A DNA stretch of 6,128 nt from CAYUDP01 sp964443725 (lineage in GTDB: Bacteria > Patescibacteriota > Minisyncoccia > Phycocordibacterales > JAKFXT01), in contig CAYUDP010000026.1 in the NCBI GenBank assembly GCA_964443725.1, forward strand, positions 1 through 6,128. Direction: 5' to 3'. Below are positions 1 through 4,795 of this stretch, in pieces (the stretch's first letter is position 1; every line of letters begins with the position of its first letter). The notes below the pieces were generated by a model. It made no database searches. It saw only the letters and a list, made by a program, of their open reading frames with translations, and was not told the origin of the DNA. Position numbers and translations under genes: made by a program.

Positions 1-1
1 C

Positions 2-412
2 GATGGTGCAATAATGAATGGAAGAATGGGTGATGTCGGTAGGAAAAATAATGGCGTGGATGCAATAGTTGGAGATGGTAACCCGATTGTGGGGGGTAAG
101 GTGACAGCCTTAAGTGGTAATTCAATAACAATAAAAAATGCCTCCAATGTTACTTATACAGTTGATGCCACAAATGCAAAAATAGTAAAACAGGGAGCTA
201 CATCCACCATTTCAAGTATTCTTGTTGGTGACAATCTCATGGTCCAAGGTCCGGTCAGTGGATCATCTATAACCGCAACTTTCGTGAGAGATCAGGGTGT
301 GGATCAGAATAATAATCTTACAGAAAATAAAGATGGGAAAGAAAACAAAAAAGTTGGTGCTGGTTTCTGGGGAGATTTTAGAGGATTCTTCAGAAATATC
401 TTTGGTTTCTAA
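2..412 (+). CDS. DUF5666-like beta-domain protein, C-terminal part (5' end outside window)
   Basis: The reading frame is open to the left edge, so the gene probably starts upstream; the ATG at 14 has no Shine-Dalgarno site and is not followed by a signal peptide. The middle of the visible part (KVTALSGNSITIKNASNVTY and on to ATFVRDQG) alternates short beta strands with Gly/Asn turns, as in DUF5666-type small beta-barrel domains, which Patescibacteria often carry on exported or membrane-anchored proteins. A polar Asn/Lys-rich linker follows, then an aromatic tail, GFWGDFRGFFRNIFGF, typical of such proteins and likely amphipathic or membrane-contacting. The molecular function of the family is unknown. 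The gene ends in TAA and is followed by a strong hairpin terminator. The family call is by pattern only; another exported beta-sandwich protein is possible. Confidence 0.7.
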   Translation, partial: DGAIMNGRMGDVGRKNNGVDAIVGDGNPIVGGKVTALSGNSITIKNASNVTYTVDATNAKIVKQGATSTISSILVGDNLMVQGPVSGSSITATFVRDQGVDQNNNLTENKDGKENKKVGAGFWGDFRGFFRNIFGF

Positions 413-432
413 GAGAGAAAACTTATAACAAC

Positions 433-469
433 AAAAGCACTCCTGAGTATATCTAAAGGAGTGCTTTTT
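433..469 (+). terminator. Bidirectional rho-independent terminator
   Basis: AAAAGCACTCCT (433-444) and AGGAGTGCTTTT (457-468) form a perfect 12-bp stem around a 12-nt loop. A T run follows on the plus strand, and the A run at 433-436 gives a T run on the minus strand. It ends the DUF5666-like gene and can also back up the terminator of the convergent gene. Confidence 0.85.
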
Positions 470-474
470 GTATG

Positions 475-495
475 AAAAGGCCCCCCGAGGGGGGC
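475..495 (-). terminator. Rho-independent terminator of the minus-strand gene
   Basis: Read on the minus strand, a GC hairpin (GCCCCCC, then TC, then GGGGGGC; 495-480) is followed by CTTTTC. It lies 27 nt past the stop codon of the minus-strand gene. A two-base apex cannot close as drawn, so the inner pairs probably open. Its place between two convergent genes supports the call. Confidence 0.75.
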
Positions 496-521
496 TATCC
501 TGGCCTAGAGAATTCCTTTCT

Positions 522-794
522 TTATCTCCTAGGGGGTTCTTCACCAAATGGAATGACCTTTGCACCATTCCACGTCCCGATTATTGCTCCTCCTGTATCA
601 CAGAAATCATCTGGCTTCTTAAGTGATGGATGGAATCCTACATGGACCAACGAGCCTTCCCATGTGATTCCAACAGCTTGGTCGGGGTAGATCTTTTTTC
701 TACAAATCGCGCACTCGGCGGTGAGTGCTTCAGGTACTCTTCTGGCCCAATTTTTCCACAGGAGCCATTCGAGCCATTCAATTAAGTTGGTCAT
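522..794 (-). CDS. Small putative zinc-binding protein (90 aa), function unknown
   Basis: I chose the start at 794, not the longer possibility at 881. A clear Shine-Dalgarno site, TAGGAG (807-802), sits 7 nt upstream of the ATG, and the extra N-terminal residues from 881 look like translated leader. The protein opens with a Trp/Leu-rich amphipathic stretch (residues 3-16), then a Cys/His pattern: C28-x2-C31, H51 and H55 (LVHVGFHP), and C65 in DDFCDTGGA. Four of these could bind one zinc ion, as in small treble-clef or zinc-ribbon folds. The C-terminal IIGTWNGAKVIPFGE reads like a beta hairpin. It is a stand-alone gene, convergent with the DUF5666-like gene and divergent from the tRNA, with its own promoter and terminator. 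I do not recognise a named family, and the metal-binding role is inferred from residue spacing. Confidence 0.7.
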   Translation of the reverse strand: MTNLIEWLEWLLWKNWARRVPEALTAECAICRKKIYPDQAVGITWEGSLVHVGFHPSLKKPDDFCDTGGAIIGTWNGAKVIPFGEEPPRR

Positions 795-851
795 CTGTGG
801 TCTCCTATTGGATGTAAGGGCCTGCTGTTCAGAATAATATATAAAATGTGT

Positions 852-881
852 TTTATAGTAAATATGCATTACAAGGCGCAA
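852..881 (-). promoter_or_regulatory. Possible sigma70-type promoter of the minus-strand gene
   Basis: On the minus strand, TTGCGC (881-876) and TATAAA (857-852) are 18 bp apart. This would give a leader of about 50 nt before the ATG at 794, unlike the very short leaders predicted for the plus-strand genes. The -35 matches only TTG plus one base, so this is tentative. Confidence 0.4.
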
Positions 882-928
882 AATAGTGGAAGAATTTTAA
901 AAAAAATGTTTAAATAGTGCTTACATAT

Positions 929-1002
929 TGCGGGATCGTCTAATGGTAGGACAGCGGCCTTTGGAGCCGTTAATTTTGGTTCGAATCCAAGTCCCGCAGC
1001 CA
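929..1002 (+). tRNA. trnQ: tRNA-Gln, anticodon UUG (TTG), with encoded CCA
   Basis: A full cloverleaf can be drawn. Acceptor stem TGCGGGA (929-935) pairs with TCCCGCA (992-998). The D arm is 938-952 with GG at 945-946. The anticodon stem is 954-958/966-970, with loop CT-TTG-GA and anticodon at 961-963. The variable region has 4 nt, and the T stem is 975-979/987-991 with loop TTCGAAT. The discriminator is G999, then CCA at 1000-1002. The weak U1-A72 pair and G73 are usual for bacterial tRNA-Gln. The 3' end (986-1002) is also the first part of a 194-bp repeat, and its sequence recurs three more times in the window. Confidence 0.97.
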
Positions 1003-1036
1003 ACGCGAAGCGTTTATGACTGACTTGGATTCGAAC
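979..1036 (+). repeat. 15-bp perfect inverted repeat between tRNA T arm and downstream element
   Basis: GTTCGAATCCAAGTC in the tRNA (979-993) is the exact reverse complement of 1022-1036. The 28-nt space between them holds the CCA end and a small ACGC-GAA-GCGT hairpin (1003-1013). In a read-through transcript this pairing would compete with folding of the tRNA T arm and acceptor stem. At the second locus only 8 bp of it remain (4044-4051 with 4080-4087), because the T-arm 5' half is absent there. Confidence 0.85.
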
Positions 1037-1179
1037 GGGAAGGGGGTCGGGGAAACGGTAGTTTCCCCGTGGAGGAGAGCAGTGAAGCGTCGAGAACCGA
1101 GAGGGTCTCGAGGAGTGGGCTTCCAAGCCGACGACGTTTGATTCCAAGTCCCGCAGCCAGTTTGAGATAGGTTCGGACT
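986..1179 (+). repeat. 194-bp GC-rich structured repeat, copy 1, overlapping the tRNA-Gln 3' end
   Basis: By eye this is base-for-base identical to 4044-4237. It begins with the last 17 nt of the tRNA plus CCA (TCCAAGTCCCGCAGCCA, 986-1002). It repeats that 17-mer 157 bp later (1143-1159) and ends with 20 further bases, GTTTGAGATAGGTTCGGACT. It is visibly richer in G and C than its surroundings. Possible stems are: closing stem 1022-1029/1143-1150 (8 bp); perfect 9-bp hairpin 1048-1056/1061-1069 with loop GGTA; junction stem 1085-1089/1135-1139; hairpin 1090-1098/1103-1111 with one A-G mismatch and a GAGA loop; and hairpin 1118-1121/1126-1129. I see no credible protein in it, although several frames are open. 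It may be a structured RNA, an attachment-site module or a short non-autonomous element. Confidence 0.93.
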
Positions 1180-1230
1180 CCGATGAAGATACGTTTAACC
1201 TCGAGTGCTTCCATTATAATTTTTTTCTTA

Positions 1231-1236
1231 TATAAT
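1231..1236 (+). promoter_or_regulatory. -10 box (TATAAT) of the DUF1697 gene
   Basis: A perfect TATAAT lies 9 nt before the ATG at 1246, so the transcript should have only about 2-3 leader bases. A second TATAAT at 1215-1220 could give a longer leader. I see no convincing -35 and no Shine-Dalgarno site. Confidence 0.55.
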
Positions 1237-1245
1237 TTGAAGTGC

Positions 1246-1791
1246 ATGGAAACTTATATTGTACTTCTGCGGGGTATAAATGTTGGAGGTAAAAATAAGG
1301 TGCCGATGCTGGAGTTAAAAAAATGTTTGGAGGAGTTAGGCTATTCGGACGTTGTTACGTATATCGCAAGCGGTAATGTGTTTGTAAGGTCTAAGAAAAA
1401 GCCAAGCAAGATTCAAACCGAAATTGAACAGGTTCTTCCGAAAAAATTCAAACTAGATAGTAATCTTATTAAGGTACTGGTGTTGACCCGCGCTCATCTT
1501 AAAGCAGTTGTAGAACGAAAGCCCAAGGGTTTTGGTGAAGCTCCAAAAAAATATCACAGCGACGTGATATTTTTGATGGACTTCAAAGTTTCTCAGGCCA
1601 TGCCTGTTTTTAGCCCAAAGGAAGGTGTTGATACTGTTTGGGCCGGCAAGGGCGCTATATACTCACAACGCCTTAGCTCACAGCGTACTAAAAGTAGACT
1701 TAATAGAATAATGGTTACGCCTGCTTACAAACATATGACAATCCGTAATTGGAATACAGTAACCAAGCTACTGGCACTGACCAAAAAATAG
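1246..1791 (+). CDS. DUF1697 family protein (181 aa)
   Basis: I start the gene at the ATG at 1246, although the frame is open back to 1183. The family's N-terminal signature begins at once (METYIVLLRGINVGG, residues 1-15), and a TATAAT box lies 9 nt upstream. The next family hallmarks follow: K16-M21 of the KNKVPM segment, the LEELGYSDVVTYIASGNVF block (residues 28-46), and a basic C-terminal segment (SRLNRIMVTPAYKHMTIRNWNTV, given in two parts: SRLNRIMVTPAY at 150-161 and KHMTIRNWNTV at 162-172), as expected for full-length members of about 180 residues. DUF1697 proteins are small cytosolic alpha/beta proteins with no established biochemical role. The gene stands alone, starts 66 nt after the repeat element and has no Shine-Dalgarno site. 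Family assignment is confident; function is unknown. Confidence 0.9.
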   Translation: METYIVLLRGINVGGKNKVPMLELKKCLEELGYSDVVTYIASGNVFVRSKKKPSKIQTEIEQVLPKKFKLDSNLIKVLVLTRAHLKAVVERKPKGFGEAPKKYHSDVIFLMDFKVSQAMPVFSPKEGVDTVWAGKGAIYSQRLSSQRTKSRLNRIMVTPAYKHMTIRNWNTVTKLLALTKK

Positions 1792-1806
1792 TACCAATAA
1801 TTGTAA

Positions 1807-1917
1807 ATGCCACATTCCGAAGAGCATCGGGACGGTAGAATAAAAGTAATCAAAAAAGCCTTGTGGGGCTTGATAGAGAATTATCCGAATCCGAAGAGGT
1901 CAGCCAGTTTGAGATAG
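1807..1917 (+). CDS. Possible small protein (36 aa), or gene remnant
   Basis: An ATG at 1807 opens a 36-codon frame starting MPHSEEHRDGRIKVIKKALW and ending NPKRSASLR, TAG at 1915-1917. I do not recognise it. A 46-bp stretch of it (1815-1860) aligns without gaps to 4804-4849 with 34 matches, and in the same frame the two translations differ mostly by similar residues (HSEEHRDGRIKVIKKA against CSKKCHNGKIKLIRKA). Its last codons coincide with the repeat core CAGCCAGTTTGAGATAG. There is no Shine-Dalgarno site. It could be a real small gene, the N-terminal stub of a larger decayed gene, or chance. Confidence 0.3.
   Translation: MPHSEEHRDGRIKVIKKALWGLIENYPNPKRSASLR
1901..1917 (+). repeat. Third copy of the repeat's 3' core (17 bp)
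   Basis: CAGCCAGTTTGAGATAG is identical to 1155-1171 minus its last base offset (the same 17-mer starts at the CAGCCA of the tRNA-end copies, 1154 or 1155 onward, and at 4212). It stands alone here, without the 157-bp structured unit, and what follows (ATTTGGAGTCTGG) is only loosely like the GTTCGGACT of the full copies. It lies 68 nt before the deoxyribosyltransferase start. Confidence 0.75.
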
Positions 1918-1950
1918 ATTTGGAGTCTGGGGAATGTTGGAATTGATTGC

Positions 1951-1979
1951 TTAGCAAAATTTATTGAAAGCGCTACAAT
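1951..1979 (+). promoter_or_regulatory. Leaderless-type promoter of the deoxyribosyltransferase gene
   Basis: TTAGCA (1951-1956), a 17-bp spacer and TACAAT (1974-1979) are followed by exactly 6 nt and then the GTG start at 1986. With usual initiation about 7 nt past the -10 box, transcription begins at the start codon itself. Confidence 0.65.
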
Positions 1980-1985
1980 ATAGCT

Positions 1986-2417
1986 GTGAAAATATACATA
2001 GCTGCACCGCTTTTCAATGAAATAGAGCTCGAGCGAAATAGAAAATTGAATAGTTTTTTAAAGGTCCTTGGATTTGAGACATACCTCCCGCAAGAAGATG
2101 GAGGTGTTTCATATAATCTTATTAGACAGGGTGCAGATATCATACAAACAAGAAAAAAGATTTTTGAAAACGATATTGAGCAGATACGAAGGAGTGACAT
2201 TATACTCTGCGTCCTTGATGGTCGTGTCCCCGATGAGGGAATGTGTATAGAGTTGGGGGTCGGTTATGCACTCGGTAAAGTCTGCATTGGATATATGACT
2301 GATCAGAGGAGTCTTGATCTCTACGGGTCAAGTCTTATGGTTGAAGGATGTCTGAAGACTATTGTCTCCACTATGGCAGAGCTTGAGAGAATCTTGCTAG
2401 AATATAAGCGTGAATAA
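1986..2417 (+). CDS. Nucleoside 2-deoxyribosyltransferase family protein (143 aa)
   Basis: This family cleaves or exchanges the base of 2'-deoxynucleosides (or deoxynucleotides), acting in purine and pyrimidine salvage or clean-up in the cytosol. The N-terminal strand MKIYIAAPLFN (residues 1-11) is the family's opening motif. D71 and D78 lie in RRSDIILCVLDG, followed by GRVPDEGMCIELGVGYALGK (79-98): D83 and E89 match the substrate-binding Asp and the nucleophilic Glu of the family pattern DG..PD.G...E.G.A.A.GK. The length is typical. The start is GTG at 1986, fixed by the adjacent -10 box and the immediate family motif. The stop codon overlaps the GTG of a MazG-like remnant, so the gene was probably once the first of a two-gene nucleotide-pool unit. 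Exact substrate cannot be told. Confidence 0.9.
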   Translation: MKIYIAAPLFNEIELERNRKLNSFLKVLGFETYLPQEDGGVSYNLIRQGADIIQTRKKIFENDIEQIRRSDIILCVLDGRVPDEGMCIELGVGYALGKVCIGYMTDQRSLDLYGSSLMVEGCLKTIVSTMAELERILLEYKRE

Positions 2418-2534
2418 ACACCAAAAAGAGGTCGATGAATGATTCAAAAAAGAAGGCTGGCAGTACAAAGTATCGAGAAAGAAATTGGTGGCATCATTTA
2501 CACACTTATATGCTTTGAAAATTCGCATTTTTGA
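2410..2534 (+). pseudogene. MazG-like nucleotide pyrophosphohydrolase remnant
   Basis: From GTG 2410, overlapping the upstream gene's last codons, one frame reads VNKHQKEVDE, TGA (2440-2442), FKKEGWQY. The next frame then reads EKEIGGIIYTLICFENSHF, TGA (2532-2534). Together they match the start and the core helix of MazG-like enzymes, which hydrolyse NTPs to NMP and pyrophosphate: usual forms are like EVDEWFKKEGWKY and EEIGDILFTLICFANS. Three lesions show: a stop where the family usually has Trp (TGG to TGA), loss of roughly 30-40 residues carrying the EExxE metal site with a frame change near 2466-2475, and Gly for the metal-binding Asp of EEIGD. The C-terminal part is gone. An ATG at 2439 with AAAGAGG 7 nt upstream could still make a 31-aa peptide from the second frame. 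The identification is from memory of the family. Confidence 0.7.
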
Positions 2535-2585
2535 GGTGTAAACAGACAGCGTGTTTCGGACTTGAACCAAGAATTGGATTATGAG

Positions 2586-2619
2586 TTGTGGTTTATTATA
2601 AAAATCTTTATAATAAACC
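2586..2619 (+). promoter_or_regulatory. Leaderless-type promoter overlaid by a 13-bp perfect palindrome (candidate operator)
   Basis: TTGTGG (2586-2591), a 17-bp spacer and TATAAT (2609-2614) stand 6 nt before the ATG at 2621. GGTTTATTATAA (2590-2601) is the exact reverse complement of TTATAATAAACC (2608-2619), with one more A-T pair inside and a 4-nt centre. The palindrome covers spacer, -10 box and start region, and it places a mirror TATAAT on the opposite strand. A dimeric repressor site is the simplest reading; a DNA or RNA hairpin is the other. Confidence 0.6.
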
Positions 2620-2620
2620 C

Positions 2621-3994
2621 ATGTCAATGGAAGGGGTAAAAAAATTCTATGCTGTTCCTGATGAATCAAGGATTCCCCAGGAACAAAGAGATCGTGTAAT
2701 GGCCGAATCAAAAAAACTTGAGGAAACACTTCAGCGGTTATTTCCGATACCGTGCCGATACGGCAAATGCGAAGTCGGCCAGTATTCAGGTTTGACCGTA
2801 GTAGATCGCCTTATTGATACTGATGAGACTAGGATAGGTGCTCAACCAGAAGGAAAGGCTAAAGAGCAACTTGTGCACGAGGCAGATTTGGCAATAAAGC
2901 AAGATTGTCCCTTGGCACTAGTTGGAATTTACGGTACTCCAAGAGATTTGGATAGACCAGAATTGAACACAGCTCAACTTTCTGATTTATCAGCAATCAT
3001 GATGGTACAAGCGGCAATGGATAGAGTATATTCAGCTCATATACCAGGTACTACATATCGTGCAGTAGATGAAAACCTGACTGCTCTATGGCTGGATATC
3101 GCACAACACCCTTCTGGTAAGGAAGGTGCCGAAAGTTTTAAAGCAGTTTATAAAAAATACTTTGATGATCGAAGACGTCTGATTGACACTCTTGAAAAAG
3201 AAGGTCTAATTAATATTGGTAACACAAAAATCGAATTGCTCTCTGAAGCAGATCTCTACGGAGAGGCGTGGAAAAAGAAGGGATCTCTTTATCTACCACC
3301 TGAAGAGGATTTTTTGGCAAAATGTGAAGCTATTAGACCTCAAATGTTAAATTATCTAATTTCCAGTGGTGAAATTTTTCAGAGATTTTATGGGGAAGAT
3401 GATAAACAATGGATGAGTACAGAAAACAATCCAGATCTTTGGAATAAGTGTCAAGATGCAATAAGGGAAACAGATGAATATAAAGTATTAACTGGAACGG
3501 GATGGCAAGGTTTGATACCCCCAGAGATGAGGAAGTATTATTTGGAAAAATTCAGATGTATACTTGGAAATGCTGCACTTGAAACAAATAACTCAAATTT
3601 GCTTTTCCATGTTGCTACTTATCTTTCTTCCACACTTGCAAAGCATCAGGCTGGTACTCTAACGGAAGGTATTCCAGCCGGTACTCCGATTATTCGTGTT
3701 CCACTAGTATGTCCGGTGGACGGAAGGCCTTCTACTCACCAATCCTTAATTCCGTTGCGGACCTTACCAAAGCCAAAAGGCAATATGGACAAACGATTGA
3801 GTAGTACAAACAGAGCGGCCTGGCTTAGCCTAGCTGTACAAAGTGCAAATAAACTCAGGTTGGTCGACACACCAATGGTAACAGACTTACCAGAGGAGTT
3901 GGTAGTTCCAGTACAAATTTACGTGGTAGGCCCGGACAATGGTCCCGGGTCATATTTAGTAGACACAGCTATAGTACTTTCGGATTTAAAATAG
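2621..3994 (+). CDS. Unrecognised soluble protein (457 aa)
   Basis: The frame is open from a GTG at 2588, but that start lies upstream of or within the promoter. The ATG at 2621, 6 nt after TATAAT, is the better start; an ATG at 2627 is a near alternative. There is no signal peptide or membrane segment. The N-terminal third is helical and charged, with C45 and C50 close together. A central block (LALVGIYGTPRD, 98-109, then residues 121-158 containing AAMDRVYSAHIPGTTYRAVD and ENLTALWL) looks the most conserved-like. The C-terminal part has GTPIIRVPLVCPVDGRP (354-370) and ends in beta-rich VVPVQIYVVGPDNGPGSYLV. The central pattern of a beta strand, a long helix, then Y-x-PG and D is faintly like Dit1/PvcA isonitrile synthases, but I would not assign it. 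It is single-gene, with no clear partner, followed by a palindromic hairpin and repeat copy 2. Confidence 0.85.
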   Translation: MSMEGVKKFYAVPDESRIPQEQRDRVMAESKKLEETLQRLFPIPCRYGKCEVGQYSGLTVVDRLIDTDETRIGAQPEGKAKEQLVHEADLAIKQDCPLALVGIYGTPRDLDRPELNTAQLSDLSAIMMVQAAMDRVYSAHIPGTTYRAVDENLTALWLDIAQHPSGKEGAESFKAVYKKYFDDRRRLIDTLEKEGLINIGNTKIELLSEADLYGEAWKKKGSLYLPPEEDFLAKCEAIRPQMLNYLISSGEIFQRFYGEDDKQWMSTENNPDLWNKCQDAIRETDEYKVLTGTGWQGLIPPEMRKYYLEKFRCILGNAALETNNSNLLFHVATYLSSTLAKHQAGTLTEGIPAGTPIIRVPLVCPVDGRPSTHQSLIPLRTLPKPKGNMDKRLSSTNRAAWLSLAVQSANKLRLVDTPMVTDLPEELVVPVQIYVVGPDNGPGSYLVDTAIVLSDLK

Positions 3995-4012
3995 TTTTAA
4001 ATTTCGTCAGTA

Positions 4013-4033
4013 AATTGTATATCATATACAATT
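4013..4033 (+). other. Perfect 9-bp hairpin with a 3-nt loop after the 457-aa gene
   Basis: AATTGTATA (4013-4021), TCA, TATACAATT (4025-4033). It lies 18 nt past the stop codon and 11 bp before repeat copy 2. The stem is AT-rich and no T run follows, so it is a poor intrinsic terminator; it may still slow polymerase or be a protein site. Confidence 0.6.
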
Positions 4034-4043
4034 CAAGTGCTCT

Positions 4044-4237
4044 TCCAAGTCCCGCAGCCAACGCGAAGCGTTTATGACTGACTTGGATTCGAACGGGAAG
4101 GGGGTCGGGGAAACGGTAGTTTCCCCGTGGAGGAGAGCAGTGAAGCGTCGAGAACCGAGAGGGTCTCGAGGAGTGGGCTTCCAAGCCGACGACGTTTGAT
4201 TCCAAGTCCCGCAGCCAGTTTGAGATAGGTTCGGACT
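4044..4237 (+). repeat. 194-bp GC-rich structured repeat, copy 2
   Basis: This is identical to 986-1179 at an offset of 3058, but without a tRNA in front: only the final 17 nt of tRNA-Gln with CCA (4044-4060) are present, and the same 17-mer recurs at 4201-4217. All stems listed for copy 1 can form here at +3058. Full identity in a non-coding sequence points to recent duplication, gene conversion or strong constraint. The last bases (TTCGGA, 4230-4235) lie 18 bp before a TATAAT of the next gene, so the repeat end may supply part of its promoter. Confidence 0.93.
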
Positions 4238-4253
4238 ACGAGGAGTATTAATA

Positions 4254-4264
4254 TATAATATAAT
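4254..4264 (+). promoter_or_regulatory. Tandem -10 boxes, leaderless-type promoter of the 2H phosphoesterase gene
   Basis: TATAAT occurs at 4254-4259 and again, sharing one base, at 4259-4264. The second is exactly 6 nt before the ATG at 4271. AGGAG at 4241-4245 is too far away (25 nt) to act as a ribosome site. Confidence 0.6.
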
Positions 4265-4270
4265 TTAAAT

Positions 4271-4795
4271 ATGGCTTATCTTGCAGTAGCATATCCTAAA
4301 CTTTCACAGCCAGATTTTGATTGGATTCAAGAATACAGAAAGCAAAATGACCCACGATACTTTGATGTTATAAAACCTCATTTCACCCTTGTTTTTGCAA
4401 TAGGTGATATGGAAAAGGAAGTTTTTTCAAAAGAGGTCAGAAAACAACTTGCGGAGATTAAGAAATTTGATTTTGATCTTAAGGTCGCAACAATCAATTT
4501 AGATGACTCAAAAGAATATCACCACGAGTTTTTAGTGCCGGACAAGGGCTATTCAAATATCATAAAACTTCATGATCAACTTTACTCTGATTTATTTTCA
4601 AAATATCTTCGTCTAGATTTGGACTTTATTCCACACGTTGGAATAGGAAACAGTAATGATGGGCTCGTCTCAAAGGGTCGGGTAGATGAATTGAACAGAA
4701 AGGGAGTCGATATTTCTGGAATTATGGACACGGTAGATGTAATTGAATACAAAGATGGAAAGGTTGAAACTATCGAAACCATATCACTTGGTTAA
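4271..4795 (+). CDS. 2H phosphoesterase / 2'-5' RNA ligase-like protein (174 aa)
   Basis: The 2H superfamily acts on 2'-5' or cyclic phosphodiester bonds of RNA and nucleotides, using two His-x-Thr/Ser motifs on paired strands. Motif 1 is H37-F-T39 in IKPHFTLVF. Motif 2 is H122-V-G124 in FIPHVGIGN, where Gly replaces the usual Thr or Ser. The N-terminal strand MAYLAVAYPKL, the spacing of about 85 residues between motifs and the total length fit a single-domain member (the 2'-5' RNA ligase superfamily group). The changed second motif could lower or alter catalysis; both His are kept. The start at 4271 is fixed by the -10 box 6 nt upstream. It is a lone gene 33 nt after repeat copy 2. The substrate is unknown. 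Confidence 0.82.
   Translation: MAYLAVAYPKLSQPDFDWIQEYRKQNDPRYFDVIKPHFTLVFAIGDMEKEVFSKEVRKQLAEIKKFDFDLKVATINLDDSKEYHHEFLVPDKGYSNIIKLHDQLYSDLFSKYLRLDLDFIPHVGIGNSNDGLVSKGRVDELNRKGVDISGIMDTVDVIEYKDGKVETIETISLG

Larger units (their letters stand above)
986..4237. mobile_element. Candidate tRNA-Gln-anchored islet bounded by 194-bp direct repeats (no integrase seen)
   Basis: Two identical repeats that contain the tRNA-Gln 3' end bound a segment with DUF1697, deoxyribosyltransferase, MazG-remnant and unknown genes. A tRNA 3' end reconstituted at one boundary and duplicated at the other is the classic mark of tyrosine-recombinase integration. However, no integrase or transposase lies inside, and the repeats are much longer than normal att cores. 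Alternatives are a repeat family dispersed in the genome that happens to flank these genes, or a segmental duplication. Recombination between the copies would remove 3058 bp and leave the tRNA intact. Confidence 0.35.

Noticed and set aside
472..690. Plus-strand frame of 72 codons
   Set aside because: It starts inside the terminator hairpins and lies antisense to the minus-strand gene, which has a Shine-Dalgarno site, a Cys/His pattern and its own terminator.
869..1147. Minus-strand open frame across the tRNA and repeat, and the near-identical frame at 3969-4205
   Set aside because: It is the antisense of a tRNA and of a structured repeat. Its GFEP-type stretch is the usual artefact of translating a tRNA T arm backwards, and the two frames share only the repeat.
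1024..1171. Plus-strand open frame through the repeat ending in ASLR and stop
   Set aside because: It has no start codon with any signal, and other frames of this GC-rich unit are equally open. The tRNA-end copies inside it argue for a non-coding element.
1851..1871. Minus-strand intrinsic terminator (AAGCC/GGCTT stem plus T run)
   Set aside because: The stem has only 5 bp and there is no minus-strand gene for it to end.
2440..2442. TGA read as glycine or tryptophan (altered code) in the MazG-like frame
   Set aside because: No other gene here has an in-frame TGA, and glycine is coded by GGN throughout. That frame also lacks the enzyme core, so decay explains it better. The complete genes do all end in TAA or TAG, which is worth noting but is a small sample.
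2550..2580. tRNA T-arm-like stretch on the minus strand (GGTTCAAGTCC)
   Set aside because: No acceptor, anticodon or D arm can be built around it, and no CCA end is present.
2397..2729. Minus-strand frame of 110 codons
   Set aside because: It is antisense to the MazG-like remnant, the palindromic promoter and the start of the 457-aa gene, with no promoter or ribosome site.
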